64,000 nucleotides of DNA from Halomonas dongshanensis (GTDB lineage: Bacteria; Pseudomonadota; Gammaproteobacteria; Pseudomonadales; Halomonadaceae), in the NCBI RefSeq assembly GCF_024790395.1, contig NZ_JAJISC010000002.1:124001-188000 (forward strand), given 5' to 3'. Positions within the stretch are counted from its first letter, which is position 1; each line of letters starts with the position of its first letter. The notes under the pieces are model-generated. The model saw only the letters and a program-made list of their open reading frames with translations. It was not told the origin of the DNA and made no database searches. The position numbers and the translations under genes are program-made. This document shows positions 32,864 to 40,314 of this stretch, piece after piece.

Positions 32864-34233
32864 CGACCCCACTGAATTTGACGCTAGCTCAGGCGGGCGC
32901 TGCCATCAAAGCCCGCGAGCTGTCGCCCGTGGAGCTGGTGGAGGCGGCGCTGTTGCAAATAGAGATACACGAGCTCGAGATCAATGCGTTTGTCTGCGTA
33001 TGGGAAGATACGGCTCGCCAGCAAGCACGCGAGGCAGAGCGGGATATCCAGCGTGGCCGTTACCGTGGGTCGCTGCATGGTATTCCCATCGCGTTGAAGG
33101 ATCTTTTCGATGTGGCCGGTCTGCCCACTACGGCAAGCTCTCGCGTGCGTGACGGCCATCGAGCAACCACCAACAGTGCGGTTACGGATGCATTGCAGCG
33201 TAGCGGGGCGATCCTTGTTGGCAAGAATCATTTGCATGAGTTCGCGTTTGGCCTGACGACACCGCAAACGCGCAACCCACTCGATCCAGAGCGCACGCCG
33301 GGCGGCTCCAGTGGCGGGTCGGCGGCGGCGGTGGCCTATGGTGGTGCCTGGGGAGCCATGGGCACCGACACCGGAGGCTCGATTCGAGTGCCCGCCGCGC
33401 TTTGCGGGCTCGTCGGGTTCAAGCCGACCTATGGACTGGTGTCTCGCCATGGCATTGCCCCCTTGGCTTGGTCGCTGGACCATGCGGGTCCGATTGCACG
33501 GACGGTCGAGGATGCTGGCCTGTTGCTGCAGGCGGTAGCGGGCTTCGATGCGCGTGACCCGGCAAGCCGTCGACCGCCGGCCGCGCTGGCGGTCGACCGG
33601 GCACCGGGGCTTGAGGGGCTGCGAGTGGGTATCCCGCGCAATTATTACTTCGACCATGTAGCAGCGCCCGTTGCGGCGTCGGCAAGGCGTGCCGCAACGC
33701 GTCTGGAAAAGCAGGGAGCCGTGTTGGTCGAGGTCGATATTCCCATGGCTGATTATCTCATCGCGACCCAGTGGGGCCTGATGGTGGCCGAGGCGGCCGA
33801 TGTACACGCCAGGGATATACGCCAGTCGGCATCACTTTATGGAGAAGATGTACGCACCTTGCTCGAGGCTGGGCAGTTGCTACCTGCCGGCGACTATCTC
33901 AAGGCGCAGCGTGCTCGACGTCTGATTACCCGGCACTGGGCTGCCTTGTTTAGCGAGATCGACGTTATGCTGACGCCGACCGTGCCCCAAACGGCAGCGC
34001 TAAGGAATCAGGAGACATTTGTCTGGGAAGACGGCGCTTACGAGAGCGTGGCCGAGGCGTACGTACGTCTGTGTGCGCCTGCCAATGTCAATGGATTGCC
34101 CGCGCTGACCGTGCCTTTTGGAAAGGATCACCAGGGGCTCCCGATAGGCGTGCAAATCATGGGTAAAGCCTTCGACGACGCCCGGGTGCTGCAGGTCGGC
34201 CGAGCAATCGAGCAGCCGTTGTTGGCTGGTTAG
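32860..34233 (+). CDS. AtzE-like amidase (amidase signature family)
   Basis: Amidase of 457 residues. The Ser-cisSer-Lys triad is visible as Lys80 (IPIALKDLFDVAG), the GGSSGGSAAA loop near 148-156, and the nucleophile Ser174 in GTDTGGSIR. It resembles AtzE, which removes an amide group from 1-carboxybiuret, but relatives act on other small ureido or amide compounds. The coupled AtzG-like gene supports the assignment to the AtzE group. No cyanuric acid hydrolase or AtzF-like hydrolase is present nearby, so the substrate remains open. The stop codon overlaps the stop of an antisense gene fragment (34230-34318). Confidence 0.87.
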   Translation: MTTPLNLTLAQAGAAIKARELSPVELVEAALLQIEIHELEINAFVCVWEDTARQQAREAERDIQRGRYRGSLHGIPIALKDLFDVAGLPTTASSRVRDGHRATTNSAVTDALQRSGAILVGKNHLHEFAFGLTTPQTRNPLDPERTPGGSSGGSAAAVAYGGAWGAMGTDTGGSIRVPAALCGLVGFKPTYGLVSRHGIAPLAWSLDHAGPIARTVEDAGLLLQAVAGFDARDPASRRPPAALAVDRAPGLEGLRVGIPRNYYFDHVAAPVAASARRAATRLEKQGAVLVEVDIPMADYLIATQWGLMVAEAADVHARDIRQSASLYGEDVRTLLEAGQLLPAGDYLKAQRARRLITRHWAALFSEIDVMLTPTVPQTAALRNQETFVWEDGAYESVAEAYVRLCAPANVNGLPALTVPFGKDHQGLPIGVQIMGKAFDDARVLQVGRAIEQPLLAG

Positions 34234-34318
34234 CCTGTTCCATGGCGCCCCAATGGAATCATCACCGACTTATCGGTCACCGGGTTGGGAATAACGCGAT
34301 TTTTCAGGCCGAACATCT
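34230..34318 (-). pseudogene. C-terminal fragment of a siderophore ABC ATPase gene
   Basis: On the minus strand this reads MFGLKNRVIPNPVTDKSVMI then PLGRHGTG and a stop, against FGLENRVIADPVTGKPMMI and PLGRHGG at the end of the intact ATPase gene at 36274-37098. About 28 codons are homologous. A TAG directly precedes the conserved part, so it is not part of an intact gene. It overlaps the amidase stop codon in the antisense direction. Confidence 0.88.
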
Positions 34319-34365
34319 ACGGGCCTTTTCTGACATCGAACAACGCACTCTGAGCACCACTAACG

Positions 34366-34400
34366 CATCGGGCCGCTGCCTAAAAGGCAGCGGCCCGATG
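34366..34400. terminator. Strong hairpin between convergent genes
   Basis: A perfect 16-bp stem (CATCGGGCCGCTGCCT and its complement) with a 3-base loop, between the atzE-like gene (plus strand) and the sorbosone-dehydrogenase-like gene (minus strand). It is positioned to terminate both transcripts, although it lacks long T-runs. Confidence 0.75.
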
Positions 34401-34427
34401 GTTCTTACGCGTTAATTACCTAAAACG

Positions 34428-35720
34428 CTACTCATCCTGGGTGACGCGCCATACGACGTTGGTGAGGTCGTCAGCGATGATCACCGCCCCGTCCGGGGCG
34501 ACGGTGACGCCTACCGGGCGGCCTCGGGTGCGGCCGTCGTCGGTGAGAAAGCCAGCGGCGAAGTCGACGGGGTCGCCTACCGGTTCGCCGTTTTCCAGCG
34601 CGATATAGACCACCTTATAGCCGACCGGGTCGGTGCGGTTCCAACTGCCATGCTCGCCAACGAAAATACCGTTGGCGTAGTCATCGCCCACCTCAGGGGT
34701 AGAAAAGGCAATGCCCAGCGGCGCCACGTGGGAGCCGAGGCTGTAGTCTGGGGCGATGGCCGAGGCGACCTTGTCAGGATCCTGCGGGCGTACGCGTGGG
34801 TCGACGTGCTGTCCCCAGTAGCTGTAGGGCCAGCCGTAGAAGCCGCCTTCCTGTACCGAGGTGAGATAGTCTGGCACCAAGTCAGGGCCCAATTCGTCGC
34901 GTTCGTTGACCACCGCCCAGAGTACGTCGGTTTCGGGATTGACGGCCAACGCCGAGGGGTTGCGTAGTCCCGTGGCGTAGGGGCGGTGAGCGCCGGTCTC
35001 GACATCGATTTCCCATACCATGGCACGGTCGATCTCGGCTTCCATTCCGCGCTCGGTGATGTTGCTGTTGGAACCGATGCCTACGTAGACGTACTGGCCG
35101 TCGTTGCTGGCGGCCATGGCCTTGGTCCAGTGGTGATTGATCTCCGCAGGCAGCTGGGCGATCACCTCCGGCGGGCCGCTCGCCTCGCGCTGGCCCTCTT
35201 CGTAGTCAAAGCGCACCAGCGCATCCTGATTGGCTACGTAAAGACCATCGTCGATCAGTGCCAGGCCGTAGGGGGCGTTGAGGTCTTCGGCGAAGATCGT
35301 CTGCTCGTAGTTGCCATCGCCGTCGTCGTCGAACAGTAGCGTCAGCCGGTCACCGCCTTGAACCGAGGTGGTGCCTTGGTCTTTGATCAGCCCGGCGATC
35401 ACGTCCTTGGGCTTGAGCGCCGGAGCATTGCCGCCGCTGCCTTCGGCCACCAGGATGTCGCCGTTGGGGAGTACCAGCGTTTGGCGCGGCACCATGAGGT
35501 CGGTGCCAATGGCCGAGATCGAATAGCCTTCAGGAACGCTCGGCAGTTCGTCGCCCCATTCTGCTGGTTCGGGCACGGTCATGTCCGGTAGCAGGCCGCG
35601 CTGGGGCTCGGGCAGGGTCGGATTGGGGCCGAAGGGCTGCTCGACGTCGAACGCCTGGGCGCCGGGGGCCAGCAGCAGCACGGCGAGCGGCGCGGCATAG
35701 CGGGGAGTCGAAAGCTTCAT
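34428..35720 (-). CDS. PQQ-type sugar dehydrogenase, L-sorbosone dehydrogenase-like
   Basis: Periplasmic beta-propeller protein of 430 residues. A signal peptide is visible (MKLSTPRYAAPLAVLLLAPG, cleaved after AQA). Propeller features include RQTLVLPNGDILVAEGSGGNAP, NAPYGLALIDDGLYVANQD, RNPSALAVNPETDVLWAVVNERDELGPDLVPDY and RPVGVTVAPDGAVIIADD, which match the sorbosone dehydrogenase / soluble glucose dehydrogenase group. I chose the ATG at 35720 for the signal peptide and for its 4-base overlap with the DUF2231 gene; AGGAGGT lies upstream. PQQ use and substrate are inferred from the family only. Confidence 0.87.
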   Translation of the reverse strand: MKLSTPRYAAPLAVLLLAPGAQAFDVEQPFGPNPTLPEPQRGLLPDMTVPEPAEWGDELPSVPEGYSISAIGTDLMVPRQTLVLPNGDILVAEGSGGNAPALKPKDVIAGLIKDQGTTSVQGGDRLTLLFDDDGDGNYEQTIFAEDLNAPYGLALIDDGLYVANQDALVRFDYEEGQREASGPPEVIAQLPAEINHHWTKAMAASNDGQYVYVGIGSNSNITERGMEAEIDRAMVWEIDVETGAHRPYATGLRNPSALAVNPETDVLWAVVNERDELGPDLVPDYLTSVQEGGFYGWPYSYWGQHVDPRVRPQDPDKVASAIAPDYSLGSHVAPLGIAFSTPEVGDDYANGIFVGEHGSWNRTDPVGYKVVYIALENGEPVGDPVDFAAGFLTDDGRTRGRPVGVTVAPDGAVIIADDLTNVVWRVTQDE

Positions 35721-36145
35721 GCCGAACCTCCTAAGCGAAAACGGGAAAAACCGAGTATTAGAGCAAGCAGGGCCAGTAGCGTCACGACGATCGAGAGCAC
35801 GAAGCCCGTCGGCATCATCGCCCAGGCATCTTGGGCGTGAAACAGAGCTCCAATGAAGCCCACGATCCAGGTCACCAACAGCACCAGGAAATAGACCAGA
35901 GCCCGGCCGCGTGAGCCCACGGGGCGAATCAGCCCCACGAGGGCAGCAATCAGCGCCAAACCGTTGAAGACCAGACCGCCTGCAATCAGCCAGGAAGCAA
36001 AGGTGCTCCACTGGATGTGGTAGCTCGTGGCGTAGGCGTAATCGCTTAGTGCGGCGCCAAGATAGAGGGGAAAGGCTCCAGCGAGCAAGATGGCATGCAG
36101 CGGATTTAGCCCGCTTCGGTACGTACGTTCAGTGACGGCTGTCAC
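35717..36145 (-). CDS. DUF2231-like membrane protein
   Basis: Membrane protein of 142 residues with four hydrophobic segments, and the DUF2231-like start NPLHAILLAGAFPLYLGAALSDYAY near residue 14 with a His in the first helix. Such proteins may bind haem and pass electrons. It overlaps the dehydrogenase gene by 4 bases, so it could act as a membrane partner for that periplasmic enzyme. This functional link is inference. Confidence 0.78.
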   Translation of the reverse strand: MTAVTERTYRSGLNPLHAILLAGAFPLYLGAALSDYAYATSYHIQWSTFASWLIAGGLVFNGLALIAALVGLIRPVGSRGRALVYFLVLLVTWIVGFIGALFHAQDAWAMMPTGFVLSIVVTLLALLALILGFSRFRLGGSA

Positions 36146-36273
36146 GACGACCTCCTTGTCCTGATTACGTTGTCTTGATGGATGGCAGCGTTAAGGGACG
36201 TTCGGGCTGAGTATAGTTGGCCCCAGGCGAGCTAACCAACGCGCTGTCCTCGTCACCTTGGAAATGCGCCGCC

Positions 36274-37098
36274 TCAATCTTGGACGTGCGCCACACCGCC
36301 ATGGCGCCCCAGCGGAATCATCATCGGCTTGCCGGTCACCGGGTCGGCAATGACGCGATTTTCCAGGCCAAACACCTCGCGCACCATGGTGGCGGTCAGC
36401 ACCTCTGCGGCAGCGCCCATGGCGTAGACGTTGCCCTTGGCCATGGCGATCAGCGTATCGGCGTAGCGAGCGGCGAGGTTGAGCTCATGCAGCACCATGA
36501 CGATGGTGGTGCCACGGCTGTGATTGAGATCGGTGAGCAGATCCAGTACCTCTATCTGGTGGTTGATATCGAGAAAGGTCGTCGGCTCGTCGAGCAGCAG
36601 CACGTCGGTTTGCTGGGCCAGGGCCATGGCGATCCACGCCCGCTGGCGCTGGCCGCCGGAAAGCTCGTCGACTTGAACGTCGGCAAGCGCCTCCATGTGG
36701 GTAGCGCTCAGTGCTTCGACTACGGCCGCATCGTCCTCTGGACGCCAGCGGTTGAAGAGCCCCTGGTGAGGGTGGCGCCCGCGGCTAACCAGCTCCAGAA
36801 CCGTGATGCCATCCGGGGCGATGGGCGACTGGGGTAAAAAGCCAAGCCGCTTTGCCAGGTGGCGGGTGGGCAGGCGGTGGATATCGGTGCCATCGAGCAG
36901 CACCTGGCCTTGGCTGGGCGGCAGTAGCCTTGAGAGCACGCGCAAGAGCGTGGATTTACCGCAGGCGTTGGCGCCGACGATAGCGGTGCACTGCCCGGCA
37001 GGAATCGTCAGATTCACGTTGTCGAGCACGCGACGCTCAGCGTAACCAGCGGTGAGCGTTTGGGCGTGCAAGGAGGAGTGGCTCATGGGGTGGCTCAT
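36274..37098 (-). CDS. Ferric-siderophore ABC transporter ATP-binding protein
   Basis: ATPase of 274 residues of the FepC/FhuC type. Walker A is GANACGKSTLL (near residue 37), the signature is LSGGQRQRAWIAMALAQQ (near 143), and Walker B is VLLLDEPTTFLD followed by the switch His in VMVLHELNLAAR. It powers import of iron-siderophore through the two FecCD-type permeases upstream. It is last in a four-gene minus-strand operon (binding protein, two permeases, ATPase). A decayed copy of its 3' end lies at 34230-34318. Confidence 0.95.
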   Translation of the reverse strand: MSHPMSHSSLHAQTLTAGYAERRVLDNVNLTIPAGQCTAIVGANACGKSTLLRVLSRLLPPSQGQVLLDGTDIHRLPTRHLAKRLGFLPQSPIAPDGITVLELVSRGRHPHQGLFNRWRPEDDAAVVEALSATHMEALADVQVDELSGGQRQRAWIAMALAQQTDVLLLDEPTTFLDINHQIEVLDLLTDLNHSRGTTIVMVLHELNLAARYADTLIAMAKGNVYAMGAAAEVLTATMVREVFGLENRVIADPVTGKPMMIPLGRHGGVAHVQD

Positions 37099-37106
37099 AA
37101 GGTAGC

Positions 37107-38153
37107 TCAGAGCGTACGTCGGGCGTTGCCGTCACGCACGATGAGATAGAGAAGATAGGGGGCGCCGAGAACGCCGGTGACGATACCGACCGGATAGCGC
37201 GCGGGAAGCAGGAACTGCCCGGCGTAATCACCCAAAAGCACCAGCAGCGCCCCGACCAGCGCCGCAGGTAAAAGCAGCGCGCCGCTTTGGCGCGTGAGCC
37301 GAAGGGCGATGGGGCCCGCCAGAAACGCAACGAACGCGATGGGACCGGTCATCGCCGTGGCCACTGCCGCAAGCCCCACCGCCGCAAGCACTATGGTGAC
37401 GCGTGCCGCGCCGAGATGCACGCCAAGTCCGGCAGCAACGTCGTCGCCCATGCGCAGCGCATCGAGATCGCGCCGACGGCTCAAAAGCAGGCCGCCAAAG
37501 ACCAATAGCGCCGCCAGCAGGGGCAGCGCTTGGTCGAGCCGGGCGCCGTTGAGGCTGCCGGTCATCCAGCGCAGCGCTTCCTGCAGCGACCAGTTGGGCG
37601 CACGCATGAGCAGGTACGCCGTGACGCTCTGCAGCATGGCGGAAAGCCCGATGCCGATCAGAATCAAGCGGCCGCCGGTCACGCCCTGACGCCAGGAGAG
37701 CAGATAGATCAGCAGCGCCACGCCAAGCGCGGCGCCAATTGCCGCCAGCGACACCGCCGGGCCATTCAGCGATAGCACGACGATGGCGAACACAGCACCC
37801 GTGCTGGCGCCGGTACTAATGCCGATGATGTCAGGGCTTGCCAACGGGTTGCGCAAGAGGGTTTGGAAAGCGACGCCCGCGAGGCCAAAGCAGGCCCCAG
37901 CGCCAAGCGCGACGACCGCACGCGGCAGGCGCAGCTCGCGCACGGTGAAGCCCACGCCCGGCACCTCGGCGCCGCCAAGCACGCGCATCACCGTCGTGAC
38001 GGGCGTATAGGATTGCCCTAGCGTCAGCGTCAGCACGACTCCCGCAAACAAACATACGCCAAGTAGCCCCAGACGTTGCCAGAGCTGCTGTGAGCGCCTG
38101 TGACGAAGCTGGCGAAGGTGGGCGAGGGCGGCGCTTTCCGGCCGTGCACTCAT
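37107..38153 (-). CDS. Ferric-siderophore ABC transporter permease, FecCD family
   Basis: Membrane protein of 348 residues with about nine to ten hydrophobic segments. FecCD-family features: LRLPRAVVALGAGACFGLAGVAFQTLLRNPLASPDIIGIS near residue 75 and the ATPase-coupling region GPIAFVAFLAGPIALRLTRQSG near 275. It overlaps the preceding permease gene by 4 bases and pairs with it to form the heterodimeric channel. Confidence 0.94.
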   Translation of the reverse strand: MSARPESAALAHLRQLRHRRSQQLWQRLGLLGVCLFAGVVLTLTLGQSYTPVTTVMRVLGGAEVPGVGFTVRELRLPRAVVALGAGACFGLAGVAFQTLLRNPLASPDIIGISTGASTGAVFAIVVLSLNGPAVSLAAIGAALGVALLIYLLSWRQGVTGGRLILIGIGLSAMLQSVTAYLLMRAPNWSLQEALRWMTGSLNGARLDQALPLLAALLVFGGLLLSRRRDLDALRMGDDVAAGLGVHLGAARVTIVLAAVGLAAVATAMTGPIAFVAFLAGPIALRLTRQSGALLLPAALVGALLVLLGDYAGQFLLPARYPVGIVTGVLGAPYLLYLIVRDGNARRTL

Positions 38154-39211
38154 AAAGCACCTACCTTACGCCGCCGTACGATCCAGATGAACACCGGCGC
38201 GCCGATGAAGGCCGTGACGATGCCGACGTCGAGTTCGTCGGGCCGCGCGATGAGCCGCCCCAGCACATCCGAGAGCGTGAGCAAGATCGCCCCGCCCAGC
38301 GCCGAAAAGGGCAGCAGCCAGCGGTAGTCGCCACCGGCCAGAAGCCGGCAGGCGTGCGGCACGACCAAACCGACGAAGCCGATGGGGCCACAGGCAGCGG
38401 TCACCGGCGCGCACAGCAGCACCGCGCCTATCGCCGAGAGCGCCCGCGCCAGCGCCACCTTCTCGCCCAGCCCCGCTGCGGTATCGTCACCCAGGGCCAA
38501 GAGGTTGAGCTTACGCGCCGCCAGCAGGCTGATGACCAGCCCCGCCAGTAGAAACGGCAGGATGGGGAGGATTTGCGCGTAGGTCGCACCGCCCACGCCG
38601 CCCACCAGCCATGACTGCACCAGCCCACCTATATCACCCCGCGGCAAAATGATGGCGGTGGTGAGCGAACTCAGCGCCGCCGTCACGGCCGCGCCCGCCA
38701 GCGCCAGGCGCAAGGGTGTGGCACCGCCGCGCGCCACGCTGGCAATGGCGTAGACACCAACGGCGGCAAGCGCCGCCCCACCCAAGGCGAACCAGATATA
38801 GTGCGCCAGGTCATCGATGCGAAACCAGGCAATGCCCATGACGACCGCGAGCGCTGCCCCGGCGTTGACGCCAAGAAGGCCAGGATCAGCCAGCGGGTTA
38901 CGCGTTAGCCCCTGCATCACGCCGCCCGAAATAGCCAGCGCCGCCCCCGCGAGTAGCGCAAGCAGAGTGCGCGGAATGCGACTAGCCACGGCGGCATCAC
39001 CTAACGTTTCTACCCGCCCACTTACGGCGGCAATGATCTCGGCCAAACCGACCTGGCGCGCGCCGAAGGCTACCGAAAGCGCCATGGCCAGAAGCAAAAG
39101 CACCACCAGCGCGCAAGCAACGGTTAGCCGACGTGATAGCCGGGGCGCGCGTCGAACGGACGTATCATTCGCTCTTGCGGGCCGCATCGGCGAGCAGATT
39201 GGCATAGTCAT
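38150..39211 (-). CDS. Ferric-siderophore ABC transporter permease, FecCD family
   Basis: Second FecCD-type permease, 353 residues, with RIPRTLLALLAGAALAISGGVMQGLTRNPLADPGLLGVNAGAA near residue 78 and GPIGFVGLVVPHACRLLAGGDYRWLLP near 275. The start is uncertain: ATG at 39211 overlaps the binding-protein gene by 47 bases, while in-frame ATGs at 39205 and 39187 would shorten the overlap. None has a strong ribosome site. Translation is probably coupled to the upstream gene. Confidence 0.93.
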   Translation of the reverse strand: MTMPICSPMRPARANDTSVRRAPRLSRRLTVACALVVLLLLAMALSVAFGARQVGLAEIIAAVSGRVETLGDAAVASRIPRTLLALLAGAALAISGGVMQGLTRNPLADPGLLGVNAGAALAVVMGIAWFRIDDLAHYIWFALGGAALAAVGVYAIASVARGGATPLRLALAGAAVTAALSSLTTAIILPRGDIGGLVQSWLVGGVGGATYAQILPILPFLLAGLVISLLAARKLNLLALGDDTAAGLGEKVALARALSAIGAVLLCAPVTAACGPIGFVGLVVPHACRLLAGGDYRWLLPFSALGGAILLTLSDVLGRLIARPDELDVGIVTAFIGAPVFIWIVRRRKVGAL

Positions 39212-40154
39212 CCAGTACCCAAGAGAGTGACATCGGAGTCGGGTTGGCCGCCGTTCCCAGGGCGCTGTCGTCGAGCATCACGATGGCGCCGTTTTCGACC
39301 ACCGGCAGCCTTGATAGCAGCGGATGCGCCTGCAGCGCGCCGATCAGGGCTTGGCCACCGTAGGTGACGACGATATCGACGTCTTTGAGCGCATCGATCA
39401 GCTCGGCGCTGATCTGCCCAGCGAACTGGCCTTCGCCAGAGTTATCCACCACCACCTGCGGCGACACCAAGCCTAGGTCGTGGAAAAACCGCACCCGGGC
39501 GTCGTTATCGGTGTAGAAGGAGAGCCGCCCCAGGTTGGTCGGATCGAGGTGGGTGACGAACATGGCGCGCTTGCCTGCAAGCTCTGGGTGGGCACTTGCC
39601 GTCTCGGCGATTCGCGCTTCGAGCTGTTCGATCAGCGCGTGCCCCTCTTCCTCTTTACCCATGCCTGCGCTGTTGAGGCGGATCATGTCGCGCCAGTCGG
39701 TTGCCCAGGGCGATTCGGGGTAGGCCACCACGGGGGCAATCTGGCTCAGGGTGGCGTAGTCGGCGGCGCTCAGGCCGGAATAGGCGGCAAGGATGACGTC
39801 TGGGCGGCTCGCCGCCACGGCTTCGAAATCGATACCGTCACCTTCGTCATAGAGCACCGGGGCAGGCTCGCCGAGCTCTTCCAGGCGCGCCTGTACCCAG
39901 GGCAGCAGGCCATCGCCATCTTCATCGCCGAAATTGGCGGCCGCAAAGCCCACCGGCACGACGCCGAGTGCCAGCGGCACTTCATGGTTGGCCCAGGCGA
40001 CGGTAGCCACGCGCTCGGGCGCGGCTTCGAGCACCGTTGTGCCGAGTGCGTGTTCGATCTCGCGGGGGTAGCCATCGGCGCTAACGGATTGGGCCGCGCC
40101 AAGCACACAGGTGAGTGCCGCTACGCCAAGGCGCTTGGTAGTGAACCAGGTCAT
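39165..40154 (-). CDS. Siderophore ABC transporter substrate-binding protein
   Basis: Periplasmic binding protein of 329 residues (FecB/FepB class, type III fold). A signal peptide is visible (MTWFTTKRLGVAALTCVLGA, cleaved near VSA). Class features are YPREIEHALGTTVLEAAPERVATVAW at the N-terminus, VAASRPDVILAAYSGLSAADYATLSQIAPVVAYP near 108, and a long helix before the second lobe. It delivers ferric siderophore to the two permeases. It is first in the ABC operon, about 160 bases after the TonB receptor gene, with a hairpin in between. Confidence 0.93.
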   Translation of the reverse strand: MTWFTTKRLGVAALTCVLGAAQSVSADGYPREIEHALGTTVLEAAPERVATVAWANHEVPLALGVVPVGFAAANFGDEDGDGLLPWVQARLEELGEPAPVLYDEGDGIDFEAVAASRPDVILAAYSGLSAADYATLSQIAPVVAYPESPWATDWRDMIRLNSAGMGKEEEGHALIEQLEARIAETASAHPELAGKRAMFVTHLDPTNLGRLSFYTDNDARVRFFHDLGLVSPQVVVDNSGEGQFAGQISAELIDALKDVDIVVTYGGQALIGALQAHPLLSRLPVVENGAIVMLDDSALGTAANPTPMSLSWVLDDYANLLADAARKSE

Positions 40155-40214
40155 GGAAAACTCTCCCTTGGTGACGTGAAAATTGGAGTGAAAAACGAAG
40201 GCTTGGAACGCGAT

Positions 40215-40246
40215 TGCCTCCCGAGGGCTTGGACCGACGGGAGGCA
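40215..40246 (-). terminator. Hairpin between TonB receptor and ABC genes
   Basis: A 9-bp inverted repeat (TGCCTCCCG ... CGGGAGGCA) with a 14-base loop lies between the receptor stop and the binding-protein start. No T-run follows on the minus strand. It may reduce read-through from the receptor gene into the ABC operon. Confidence 0.4.
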
Positions 40247-40314
40247 GAGGGACGTGCGTTAGTGCGCGTTTACACTCAAAGCGAACAGCTATCGCAACGA
40301 CGCAGCGCGGCTAC

